In this document: positions 8,532-14,515 of the stretch, one piece after another
Layout of the letters: every line of letters starts with the position of its first letter
How positions within the stretch are numbered: position 1 is the stretch's first letter
Source: a virus
IMG/VR virus record: IMGVR_UViG_3300031772_006020
Location: 1 to 21,390 of that record
Strand: one strand, 5' to 3'
DNA length: 21,390 bases
Made by a program: the position numbers and the translations under genes
Notes under the pieces: generated by a model
The model's database searches: none
Told to the model about the DNA's origin: nothing
Seen by the model: only the letters and a program-made list of their open reading frames with translations

Positions 8532-8821
8532 TGAAAACGACAGCTTATGTAATGAAGTCTATGATGTGCGTTGATCCTCCGATTGAATTGTCGGAAGATA
8601 TTTCTCGCCAGATTTGCGATAAATTATTTCAATTAAGGACGCCATGCGATATCTTCCCAAGAACGCCAAGCGGATATACAGTTGAATGGGATGGGCCACC
8701 CATGGTGCGGGTTGTTGTATATGGCCCAATAGTCTGCCTATACTGCTTTGGGCGCGCCTCTTACCTTCAGGACACAGCAGGGCTCGAAGATTTGCTAAAG
8801 AGCGTTCTGGGGCCAATATGA
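8531..8821 (+). CDS. Unknown 96-residue protein
   Basis: The start overlaps the stop of the Thg1-like gene (TAATG), with AGGAG at 8514-8518. The product has an N-terminal helix-rich part, then YTVEWDGPPMVRVVVYGPIVCLYCFG, a likely beta-strand pair. No known domain is recognised. Its stop overlaps the next start (ATGA at 8818-8821), showing translational coupling. Confidence 0.6.
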   Translation: MKTTAYVMKSMMCVDPPIELSEDISRQICDKLFQLRTPCDIFPRTPSGYTVEWDGPPMVRVVVYGPIVCLYCFGRASYLQDTAGLEDLLKSVLGPI

Positions 8822-8970
8822 AGAAGTGTTTCTTCCAACCAGATAAAAAACGCTACAATACTCAAAAAGATGCCGAGACGGCCATTTTACTTATTGACAA
8901 AAAAGGCTTGAGGACTTATAAGTGTGATTCGTGCCGAGGCTGGCACTTAACGAGCAGGGCCCAAAATTAA
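8818..8970 (+). CDS. Small zinc-ribbon-like protein
   Basis: The 50-residue product starts at the ATGA overlap with the previous stop. It has an early Cys (C4), a basic Tyr/Asn stretch, and the C-terminal signature YKCDSCRGWHLTS with C36, C39 and H43. This C-x2-C-x3-H arrangement ending WHLTS is common in short phage and bacterial proteins of unknown function and probably binds zinc. A promoter for the tRNA island follows 14 nt later. Confidence 0.65.
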   Translation: MKKCFFQPDKKRYNTQKDAETAILLIDKKGLRTYKCDSCRGWHLTSRAQN

Positions 8971-8983
8971 AAAATAAAACCCC

Positions 8984-9012
8984 TTGACAATCTGGGAATA
9001 AAGCGTTATAAT
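8984..9012 (+). promoter_or_regulatory. Consensus sigma70 promoter of the tRNA island
   Basis: TTGACA (8984-8989) and TATAAT (9007-9012) are both perfect consensus hexamers with the ideal 17-nt spacer. The expected start is about 9019-9020, just ahead of the first tRNA (9035). This is the best promoter in the window and implies strong use of host RNA polymerase for the tRNA genes. Confidence 0.85.
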
Positions 9013-9034
9013 ACATACAGAAGTAAGACAGTAG

Positions 9035-9110
9035 GCCCGCGTAGCTCAGTTGATAGAGCACCTCACTAGTAACGAGGATGTCGTCGGTTTGATTCCGACC
9101 GTGGGCTCCA
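9035..9110 (+). tRNA. tRNA-Thr(AGU)
   Basis: The 76-nt cloverleaf has acceptor GCCCGCG paired with CGTGGGC, D stem GCTC/GAGC, anticodon stem CCTCA/CGAGG with one A-C mismatch at 31-39, loop CTAGTAA, T stem GTCGG/CCGAC with loop TTTGATT, U73 and encoded CCA. The anticodon AGT reads ACU. G1-C72 and C2-G71 agree with threonine identity. An A34 threonine tRNA is unusual in bacteria. Confidence 0.85.
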
Positions 9111-9124
9111 AGAATTGAAATTAA

Positions 9125-9198
9125 GCTTTTTTCGTATAGTGTTAATACCTCGGATTTGTATCCCGATGACAAGAGTTAGATTCTCTTAAAAAGCTCCA
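9125..9198 (+). tRNA. tRNA-Thr(UGU)
   Basis: The acceptor GCTTTTT pairs fully with AAAAAGC. D arm GTAT/ATAC; anticodon stem TCGGA/CCCGA with an A-C mismatch at 31-39 as in the previous tRNA; loop TTTGTAT; T stem AAGAG/CTCTT with loop TTAGATT; U73 and CCA. The anticodon TGT reads ACA. A one-base shift would read UUG (Gln), but the stem then fails to pair. Confidence 0.75.
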
Positions 9199-9212
9199 AC
9201 TTATAACTATAG

Positions 9213-9287
9213 GCATTCGTAGTATAACGGCCATTATTCATCTTTGGTAAAGATGAGAATCGGGTTCAACTCCCGACTTATGCTCCA
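9213..9287 (+). tRNA. tRNA-Thr(GGU)
   Basis: The anticodon stem CATCT/AGATG is perfect, with loop TTGGTAA (anticodon GGT). T stem TCGGG/CCCGA with loop TTCAACT is canonical; U73 and CCA are encoded. The acceptor GCATTCG/CTTATGC has two mismatches (5-68 and 6-67), and the D stem is weak. It may need editing or repair, or may be partly degenerate. Confidence 0.75.
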
Positions 9288-9312
9288 ACAAATATCACTT
9301 CTCAATATCGGC

Positions 9313-9323
9313 TGATATATTAT
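9313..9323 (+). promoter_or_regulatory. TGATATATTAT promoter-like motif
   Basis: This is one of several TGATATAT-type motifs directly after RNA genes. The -10-like TATTAT (9318-9323) ends 4 nt before the ATG at 9328, so a transcript would begin about at the start codon. No clear -35 or Shine-Dalgarno sequence is seen. Confidence 0.35.
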
Positions 9324-9327
9324 GTGT

Positions 9328-9984
9328 ATGAGGCAAGGATTAACCACCAGCGAAGCTGGTAAATTAGGCGCAATTGCTACGGCAAAAACGGCAGCTTTTC
9401 GCAAACAAAATCGCATTAATGATTGGAATACTAACCCAAAATTATGTAAATTTTGCAACATTCCTATTACCTACGAAAATAGGAGAAACAATTTTTGCAA
9501 TCATAGTTGCGGAGCAAAATATATTAATGTATCTAGAGGTTTTGATTTAGCAGAGAACAAAATATTCAATTGTTTATTTTGCTTAAATAACTTTAAAGCA
9601 AAAGGTACTGACGAACACAAATATTGTTCTCAAGAATGCATGTCGGCATTTTGGTGGAAAGAAACGAAAGATAATCTAATATCTACTGGAATAGATAGTT
9701 CTGCGGCTAATCGTACTGGTAAAAAATATCTTATCGAACTGCATGCTGGTAAATGTCAGCTTTGCAATTTATCTGAATGGAAAAATCAGCCAATGCCATT
9801 AGTATTAGATCATATTGATGGCAATTCTTCTAATAACTTACTATCTAATTTAAGAGTAATTTGTAATAACTGTGATGCTTTGGAGCCTACTTTCAAGGGT
9901 CGCAACAAAGGTAATGGCAGATTTAAAAGAGCAGCACGATATAAATATGAAAAAGAAGTTTTAAATAAAGCTGATGTGTTCTAA
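9328..9984 (+). CDS. HNH homing-type endonuclease with zinc fingers
   Basis: The 218-residue product has an N-terminal helix-turn-helix-like region (TTSEAGKLGAIATAK), two zinc-knuckle pairs (C40/C43 with C57/C61; C82/C85 with C100/C104), then an HNH core: C143/C146, VLDHIDGN (159-166), NNLLSNLRVICNNC with C179/C182, and FKGRNKGNGR. This matches free-standing phage HNH endonucleases that cut DNA at conserved sites to spread their own gene. The gene sits between two tRNA genes, and its last five codons with the stop are also the first 15 nt of the next tRNA. An alternative ATG lies at 9322. Confidence 0.85.
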   Translation: MRQGLTTSEAGKLGAIATAKTAAFRKQNRINDWNTNPKLCKFCNIPITYENRRNNFCNHSCGAKYINVSRGFDLAENKIFNCLFCLNNFKAKGTDEHKYCSQECMSAFWWKETKDNLISTGIDSSAANRTGKKYLIELHAGKCQLCNLSEWKNQPMPLVLDHIDGNSSNNLLSNLRVICNNCDALEPTFKGRNKGNGRFKRAARYKYEKEVLNKADVF

Positions 9985-10041
9985 GAGACAATCTTATTTC
10001 GTACATAAGATGAGTCGGGGCGGTACCGACCTTCAGCTCCA
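9970..10041 (+). tRNA. tRNA-Thr(CGU), divergent, overlapping HNH gene
   Basis: Acceptor GCTGATG/CTTCAGC has one T-T mismatch. The anticodon stem CTTAT/ATAAG is perfect with loop TTCGTAC (anticodon CGT). T stem GTCGG/CCGAC is perfect but the loop is GGCGGTA, without T54-T55. The D arm (TTCT/ACAA) is weak and lacks the GG pair. U73 and CCA are present. The first 15 nt are also the 3' end of the HNH reading frame, so the 5' half may have been remodelled by insertion of that gene. Its function is uncertain. Confidence 0.65.
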
Positions 10042-10145
10042 ATCGCGTAGATTATAATGATCTATTCGCTGTTCAACAAAAGACTCAACTATTACGCTCA
10101 AGGTGATGCGAGTGGTGGGGTGAACCAAAAACAAATAACCTTTAA

Positions 10146-10219
10146 GCTAATGTCGTATAGTGATATTACGCTGCCCTCGTAGCGCAGTCATATGAGTTTG
10201 ATTCTCATCATTAGCTCCA
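10146..10219 (+). tRNA. tRNA-Thr(CGU)
   Basis: Acceptor GCTAATG/CATTAGC is perfect, and T stem ATGAG/CTCAT with loop TTTGATT is canonical. The D arm starts TCGTATAGTG as in the UGU tRNA, showing common origin. The anticodon stem CTGCC/CGCAG has one C-C mismatch at 31-39; the loop CTCGTAG gives anticodon CGT. U73 and CCA are encoded. Confidence 0.8.
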
Positions 10220-10235
10220 ATATAATCTACTAATT

Positions 10236-10739
10236 ATGTGTTATACTGGAATGACGTATATTACTAAGCTAGCAAACCATTTTATCTCCAAATATTCTGC
10301 TGAATTTCCAAATATGGGAGCGCCACTTGAAAAAGAGGCCGCTGAACAAGTGGATATGCTTAAAAAAGATTTGAACGCCTATAACAAATATATTGTTGGT
10401 GGCCCCCATAGTTGGGATGACAAGCTTGGTTTAGCCATTCCCAATATTAAAGAATATCTTTCTGAAGATAACCGTGAGGAACTTATATTAAAAATAAGAC
10501 ATTTGTTGCAGCGCCTAGTTCGATCAGCCGAGACTAGGAGACATTGGCCAGATACATCAGAGGGCATGCGTAATTTGCTGAAAAAAATGGTTTTAACTCT
10601 TCAACAAATTGATTCTAAAATAGGTGGTTTTTTGATGGAAGCATGGAGACTTGATAAAGAAGATAAGGATCATATTGCTAAAAAAGAAGATAGAAAAGAA
10701 GAATTAAGAAAAATGCTATCTGATCGCGGATTCAAATAA
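10236..10739 (+). CDS. Unknown helical protein
   Basis: The product is up to 167 residues; ATG at 10251 is an alternative start (beginning MTYITKLANHFISKY). A TATAAT at 10221-10226 just after the tRNA may serve as its promoter. The protein is largely alpha-helical and charged, with a lysine/glutamate-rich C-terminus suggestive of a coiled coil. The N-terminal KLANHFISKY resembles the short amphipathic leaders of other proteins here. It ends 1 nt before the tmRNA, so the RNA is probably transcribed with it and then processed. Function is not recognised. Confidence 0.65.
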   Translation: MCYTGMTYITKLANHFISKYSAEFPNMGAPLEKEAAEQVDMLKKDLNAYNKYIVGGPHSWDDKLGLAIPNIKEYLSEDNREELILKIRHLLQRLVRSAETRRHWPDTSEGMRNLLKKMVLTLQQIDSKIGGFLMEAWRLDKEDKDHIAKKEDRKEELRKMLSDRGFK

Positions 10740-10740
10740 T

Positions 10741-11091
10741 GGGATTGACTTAGATTCGACAGAGTAAGTAGTGTTAAAATATAGGTATCGGATGATTACA
10801 ACCGATTAAAAAGTGATCAACATTAAATGCAAATGATAATAGCATTGCTCCATTAGCACTAGCTGCTTGATGGATGTCCCTAGATAAGATTGTTTTGGTA
10901 ATCAACGGGATATAAACCACTAAAGCTAGTTTCTAGTTCGGTTACGGAATTAGAAATTAAATAAACAGTAAATAGCCCATAGAGCGATATCTATAAGTGT
11001 TGCTAATTACATTCTTAATTGGCTAAACCTGTAACGAGTTTTGATATGAATTATTTTGGACTCGGGGGGCAGTGCCCCGACAATTCCACCA
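10741..11091 (+). ncRNA. ssrA: tmRNA (SsrA)
   Basis: The 5' end GGGATTGACTTAGATTCGAC matches the conserved tmRNA start and pairs (GGGATTG) with CAATTCC before A-CCA at the 3' end. The tag frame begins with resume codon GCA at 10829 and reads ANDNSIAPLALAA followed by TGA (10868-10870), an SsrA-type degradation tag ending ALAA. The ~200 nt between tag and 3' end hold the usual pseudoknot region. The 3' GGAC precedes the T arm as in bacterial tmRNA, but the T stem is 6 bp (TCGGGG/CCCCGA) and its loop is GGCAGTG instead of TTCAANT-like. The RNA would rescue stalled ribosomes with SmpB and EF-Tu. No smpB is seen here. Confidence 0.93.
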
Positions 11092-11115
11092 ATAACCGAA
11101 CATCTCCACATTAGT

Positions 11116-11126
11116 TGATATATACT
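11116..11126 (+). promoter_or_regulatory. TGATATATACT promoter-like motif
   Basis: This lies 24 nt downstream of the tmRNA. The -10-like TATACT (11121-11126) would start transcription near 11133, leaving AAGGG (11132-11136) as ribosome-binding site for the HNH gene at 11141. Confidence 0.4.
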
Positions 11127-11140
11127 ATGTTAAGGGTTCA

Positions 11141-11665
11141 ATGAAAATAATTTGCGATACATGTGGTGAAACCTTCGATAAAGAAGATAGAGAATATCGC
11201 CGCCAAATAAAAAAGGGCCGTGATAGATTTTTTTGTACTAGAACTTGCGCAGCTATTAAAAATAATGAAGAGAACCCAAGGGAAGGAAACCCAGAGTTCT
11301 TAATAGCAAATAATAGGAAAGATAATTACACTCCATTTAGATGGTATGTTCTTCGCAGCCAATATAGAGATAAGAAACGCAAATATGGATGTGATCTAAC
11401 TGTTGAGTTCCTTAAAAAACTTTGGGAACAACAAAATGGAATTTGTCCATTTACTGGGTGGAAATTAATTCTACCTAAAGATACGAATGGCTGGACTGAA
11501 TATAGTACATATAATGCAAGCATAGATAGAATAGACAATTCTATTGGCTATATGAAAACTAATGTTAGATTTATTTCAGTGATGGCAAACTTAGCTAGAC
11601 AATCATTTACAGATAAAGAACTTATAGATTTTTGTAGTGCAGTCGTAAACAATAGCAAACCATGA
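11141..11665 (+). CDS. HNH-type endonuclease
   Basis: The 174-residue product has an N-terminal zinc knuckle (C5, C8, C32, C36), a linker, and a C-terminal HNH-like domain: GICPFTGWKL (100-109), ASIDRIDNSIGY (126-137), N141 and a later N150. This order (CPxTG, then SxDRID-GY, then NvrfVs) is typical of a phage endonuclease group. It sits directly 3' of the tmRNA gene, consistent with homing near conserved RNA genes. AAGGG gives a good ribosome-binding site. Its TGA overlaps the next ATG. Confidence 0.8.
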   Translation: MKIICDTCGETFDKEDREYRRQIKKGRDRFFCTRTCAAIKNNEENPREGNPEFLIANNRKDNYTPFRWYVLRSQYRDKKRKYGCDLTVEFLKKLWEQQNGICPFTGWKLILPKDTNGWTEYSTYNASIDRIDNSIGYMKTNVRFISVMANLARQSFTDKELIDFCSAVVNNSKP

Positions 11666-12000
11666 AAAAAGTATATGCTCTTGGCGTAATTCTTGCTGAC
11701 CTGTCAGATAACCCAAGATCCTTTATGAAAGATCATCGACTTTGGTATATCTTTGGTAATTTTGCAGACGCTGAAAAATGCGTGCTTGAAAATCAAAGCG
11801 ATATCTTCGAGGGCTATTACAACCTAGCGTTGATTGAAGAGATTAGCGTAATCAATCCATTAGATCAAAGTGAGATGTGGGGTGTTCCGCCGCAATGGTG
11901 GTATCTTGCAGACTCATCTATTGATCGGTATTCGCCGGTTATTTCTCGCATTGAGCCGCCCAAAGCGGCTGAACATTTGGCATGTTTCTGGGTAGGATAA
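11662..12000 (+). CDS. Unknown 112-residue phage-type protein
   Basis: It starts in an ATGA overlap with the HNH gene. The sequence is rich in aromatic residues, with DAEKCVLENQSDIFEGYYNLALIEEI, WGVPPQWWYLAD and a C-terminal HLACFWVG. The regular alternation suggests an alpha/beta fold. I recognise no functional domain; it resembles conserved hypothetical proteins of phages by general character. Confidence 0.65.
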   Translation: MKKVYALGVILADLSDNPRSFMKDHRLWYIFGNFADAEKCVLENQSDIFEGYYNLALIEEISVINPLDQSEMWGVPPQWWYLADSSIDRYSPVISRIEPPKAAEHLACFWVG

Positions 12001-12004
12001 GATT

Positions 12005-12244
12005 ATGTATTTAACAACTGTAATTGATAATATGCACGGCAATAGAAGAGGATGCATTTCACTTTCTATGGGAGATGTAGAGATGCATTTGGCTGCAATA
12101 TTAGAAAATTGGGACTGCGATTATACAGAAGAAGAATTTCAATCTATAATTAAAAATATGCGGGGTTTCGCTAATGAAGATAGCAAATCCTATATAGAAG
12201 TTTGGATTAAAAAAATATTACCTGGGGATACATTCGATTTATGA
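12005..12244 (+). CDS. Unknown 79-residue protein
   Basis: The small acidic protein starts 4 nt after the previous stop and ends in an ATGA overlap with the peptidase gene. It has the helix MHLAAILENWDCDYTEEEF and a C-terminal YIEVWIKKILPG. No known domain is recognised. Confidence 0.6.
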   Translation: MYLTTVIDNMHGNRRGCISLSMGDVEMHLAAILENWDCDYTEEEFQSIIKNMRGFANEDSKSYIEVWIKKILPGDTFDL

Positions 12245-12738
12245 AATGGCCATTATTAAATAAGTCTCCCGCAATTCCTTCAGAAGGAGCCGTGGGAGAT
12301 TTTGCTTTTCGCAGATCATTCTACCACCACCCAGGCATTGATATCTATTGTGATTTTGGGCAGGAAGTTCAAGCCATTGAAGATGGCACGGTAGTTCATA
12401 TCGAAAACTTTACAGGGCCTAATGCTGAGCCAACGAGCCCTTGGTGGAATGAAACTCATTCGATCCTTATCGAGGGAGCATCTGGAGCTTTAGGATACTG
12501 CGAATTAAAACCATTGCCCCACGTTCATATTGGAATGAAGGTAAAAGAAGGCGATGTTATAGCTACGATCGTTCCAGTCCTTAAAAAAGATAAAGGCAAT
12601 GGAACGACCATGCTTCATTTCGAGCACTATGTTTCCGGTACGAAACATCATGTTACATGGGTATTAGATGCCGAACGACCAGTTGAGTTACTTAATCCAA
12701 GAGAGTTATTAGAGAAGGCTCATGCAAACAATATTTAA
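12241..12738 (+). CDS. M23-like (LytM) peptidase domain protein
   Basis: The 165-residue product is almost only a LytM/M23 domain: HPGIDIYC (H30, D34; the HxxxD zinc motif), FGQEVQAIEDGTVV (beta-barrel entry), GALGYCELK in the place of the YGHL strand, KVKEGDVIATI, and MLHFEHY with H126 as third zinc ligand. The family's HLHFE motif has its first His replaced by Met (M124), so one catalytic His is missing. There is no signal peptide or membrane segment. A cell-wall hydrolase or virion-linked lysin role is plausible; a non-catalytic binding role is also possible. Confidence 0.75.
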   Translation: MKWPLLNKSPAIPSEGAVGDFAFRRSFYHHPGIDIYCDFGQEVQAIEDGTVVHIENFTGPNAEPTSPWWNETHSILIEGASGALGYCELKPLPHVHIGMKVKEGDVIATIVPVLKKDKGNGTTMLHFEHYVSGTKHHVTWVLDAERPVELLNPRELLEKAHANNI

Positions 12739-13309
12739 TACGATAAGTGAGTTAAATGCTTATGTGCCAAATTGTTTGATATGCTCTAAGCCCATGCAAT
12801 TTATTGTTGATGGCTACTTAAAAAAGACAGCCGCCAATAAATCTCGTTGGGACAGTGGCAATGAACATGTTAAGTTTCTAATGAAACTTGAAGATGGTAT
12901 AATGCACTCCAAACACAAGAGCCTATCTATTGCCATTGATATAAATAACAATCTTATTATTGATGGACAAGATACAATTAATAGGATGTTAACTGGAGCT
13001 AGCTATCTTAGAAAGACTTGCCCGACTTGCCACTTTAAGATTCATACTGTGTACAGCTCCGGAAATATTAAAAAAGAAAAAAACTTCCCGGCCTTGACAC
13101 TCCAGATCGAGGAGTTACATTATACGATGAAGGGCGGCAAGGACGTTCGTATCACAAAGTATTACAACACATTTGAGCCTGAAAAAGAAACTTTAGCATT
13201 AATACGGCTATGTGGTAAGACGCTTCCAGCGGTTCCATTTAACTTCAATAAGCTTAAAGATTTGCACAACTTAAACACTAGAATTGCTACAATCAAACTA
13301 TTCCACTAA
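12722..13309 (+). CDS. Unknown protein with Cys4 zinc-binding pattern
   Basis: It overlaps the peptidase gene by 17 nt. The 195-residue product has CLIC (C18, C21) and CPTC (C100, C103), two C-x2-C knuckles far apart in sequence that could form one zinc site. A KFLMKLEDGI helix and alternating strands lie between. The C-terminus is basic. I do not recognise the family. Confidence 0.6.
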   Translation: MQTIFNTISELNAYVPNCLICSKPMQFIVDGYLKKTAANKSRWDSGNEHVKFLMKLEDGIMHSKHKSLSIAIDINNNLIIDGQDTINRMLTGASYLRKTCPTCHFKIHTVYSSGNIKKEKNFPALTLQIEELHYTMKGGKDVRITKYYNTFEPEKETLALIRLCGKTLPAVPFNFNKLKDLHNLNTRIATIKLFH

Positions 13310-13313
13310 TAAC

Positions 13314-13325
13314 TGGATATATAAA
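13314..13325 (+). promoter_or_regulatory. TGGATATATAAA promoter-like motif
   Basis: The motif has the TATATAAA core and lies 5 nt before an ATG (13331) that opens a four-codon frame ending CTA TAG, the same motif-to-ATG spacing as at 15251 and 16809. It probably drives the gene at 13424. Confidence 0.4.
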
Positions 13326-13423
13326 CAGTCATGACATATCTATAGATCCTATCACGCTCGCGTGCGCCTCCTTAAATCAGATTGATTCTGGTTGATACGT
13401 TTAATTATGTTAGGAGATATAAA

Positions 13424-13810
13424 ATGAAAAATGCACTGAAACACAATAGTCAGAAGTTTGTTATGATTGGTACGATTAAAGGTCTTGCGGTTGAGGCGAA
13501 GCGAGCCAGAAAGCTTATTCTGGGCGCTCACTCGAATGAAGCTTTATGGTCATGTACTTGGCGCAAAAAGTTAGTTGGCGCCAATATTCGTTATAATTTA
13601 TTAGCATACGCCTTCTTAAAGGGTATGCCGTACGCTAAGCTTGAGCAGAAGTGTCGTGAAGACAATAAGCCTCATGCTACGCCAATATTCGCTATAGTTA
13701 AGGCTAATGCTCCGTCATGGTTAGCATATGATAAGTTTACTAAACAGGGTGGTGGGCCTTATGTTCCCACAGTAGAAGCCGTTCAAGCCTGGCTTGAAGG
13801 AGCAGTCTAA
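13424..13810 (+). CDS. Unknown 128-residue basic protein
   Basis: The start is set by AGGAG (13412-13416) 7 nt upstream; an ATG at 13382 is in frame but has no ribosome-binding site. The product is basic, beginning MKNALKHNSQKFVMIGTIKG, with AKRARKLILGAHSNEALW and a C-terminal VPTVEAVQAWLEG. It is helix-rich and could bind nucleic acid, but this is only a charge-based guess. Its TAA overlaps an ATG that has an ideal Shine-Dalgarno sequence (see 13810). Confidence 0.65.
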   Translation: MKNALKHNSQKFVMIGTIKGLAVEAKRARKLILGAHSNEALWSCTWRKKLVGANIRYNLLAYAFLKGMPYAKLEQKCREDNKPHATPIFAIVKANAPSWLAYDKFTKQGGGPYVPTVEAVQAWLEGAV

Positions 13811-13821
13811 TGTCTCTATAG
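13810..13821 (+). promoter_or_regulatory. Three-codon minigene or amber-interrupted start of pth2
   Basis: AAGGAG (13797-13802) lies 7 nt before ATG 13810, which also overlaps the previous stop (TAATG). The frame reads ATG TCT CTA TAG and then continues in the same frame into the Pth2 ATG at 13831. It is either a minigene (Met-Ser-Leu, stop) followed by re-initiation, or the true start of Pth2 with an amber codon at position 4. Confidence 0.5.
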
Positions 13822-13830
13822 AACATCAAG

Positions 13831-14154
13831 ATGGGTGATAAGCTATATGTGATAACTCGTTCGGATTTAGATCCAGGTTATCAGGCTGTCCAGAGCCTTC
13901 ATGCTGGAATCCAGTTTGCTATGGAACATACCGAGATTCATCGGGAATGGTTTGAGAACTCAAACTATCTTGGCTTATTGTCGGTTGCAAATGAGATTGA
14001 ATTAAACAATTTAATTGAAAATGCACGGGAACAAAATATCAATGTCTCTATTTTTAGAGAGCCAGATATAGGTGATCAAATAACTGCCATAGCTTTGGCG
14101 CCTGGTGCTAGAACTAAAAAGTTATGTAGTAGGCTTAAGCTTGCATTAAAATAA
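13831..14154 (+). CDS. pth2: Peptidyl-tRNA hydrolase, Pth2 family
   Basis: The 107-residue product has the Pth2 pattern: LYVITRSDLDPGYQAVQSLHA at the N-terminus (first strand and catalytic helix), NSNYLGLLSV, FREPDIGDQITAIALAPG and a final helix. Pth2 enzymes cleave peptide from prematurely released peptidyl-tRNA. The length is that of a complete single-domain Pth2. ATG 13831 itself has only a weak ribosome-binding site, whereas an in-frame ATG at 13810 has an excellent one but is separated by TAG. The neighbouring tmRNA and tRNAs fit a translation-quality role. Confidence 0.82.
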   Translation: MGDKLYVITRSDLDPGYQAVQSLHAGIQFAMEHTEIHREWFENSNYLGLLSVANEIELNNLIENAREQNINVSIFREPDIGDQITAIALAPGARTKKLCSRLKLALK

Positions 14155-14174
14155 TCCTAACAAGGGAAAATAAC

Positions 14175-14195
14175 ATGATGACACTACGAAAATGA
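14175..14195 (+). promoter_or_regulatory. Six-codon mini-ORF coupled to next gene
   Basis: AAGGGA (14162-14167) is well placed for ATG 14175. The frame encodes MMTLRK and ends in TGA overlapping the ATG of the next gene (ATGA at 14192-14195). The true start at 14192 has no ribosome-binding site of its own, so coupling through this mini-ORF is likely. Confidence 0.4.
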
Positions 14196-14506
14196 ACAAA
14201 CAGATGCTTCTCACCTCGATCGCTAATGAGGTGCAAAAGAAGCATCCATGGAGAATATCCCAAGAAAAATACATTGCTCTCTTTGGAGAATTACCGAGAG
14301 AGTTTCTTGCGGAACGATTGGCTTACGATAATTTGCTAGAAAAACAAAAGCAATTCAAGATATGCCAGTTAGTTTTATCTTCTGTAAAAATAGAAATAAA
14401 ACTTACATTAGATGAATGTATAGTTTGGGAACTTAATTTGGATAAATGGGAAGAGGCGAAAACTCACAACATTTTACCAGGTGATATTAAGAAACTATTG
14501 AAATAA
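14192..14506 (+). CDS. Unknown 104-residue protein
   Basis: The helical, basic protein has KKHPWRISQEKYIALFGELPREFLAER near the N-terminus and LDECIVWELNLDKWEEAK near the C-terminus. No domain is recognised. Translation is probably coupled to the mini-ORF at 14175. It ends 9 nt before a tRNA gene. Confidence 0.6.
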   Translation: MNKQMLLTSIANEVQKKHPWRISQEKYIALFGELPREFLAERLAYDNLLEKQKQFKICQLVLSSVKIEIKLTLDECIVWELNLDKWEEAKTHNILPGDIKKLLK

Positions 14507-14515
14507 GATACTTAT

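Noticed and set aside
8559-8816. Minus-strand 85-residue ORF
   Set aside because: Opposite a coupled + strand gene with overlapping start and stop and a ribosome-binding site; no recognisable features.
8891-9172. Minus-strand ORF over the first tRNA and its promoter
   Set aside because: Antisense of the tRNA; contains the typical GRNQTDD false signature and no gene support.
10042-10145. Possible sixth tRNA, GCGTAG... TTACGC-T-CAA (10045-10101)
   Set aside because: Ends resemble the cluster tRNAs, but the body is only ~57 nt and no T arm or anticodon arm folds; at most a degenerate remnant. No gene seen in the rest of this gap.
11127-11144. Five-codon mini-ORF before the HNH gene
   Set aside because: Its ATG lies upstream of the predicted transcription start of the adjoining -10 motif, so it is probably not on the mRNA.
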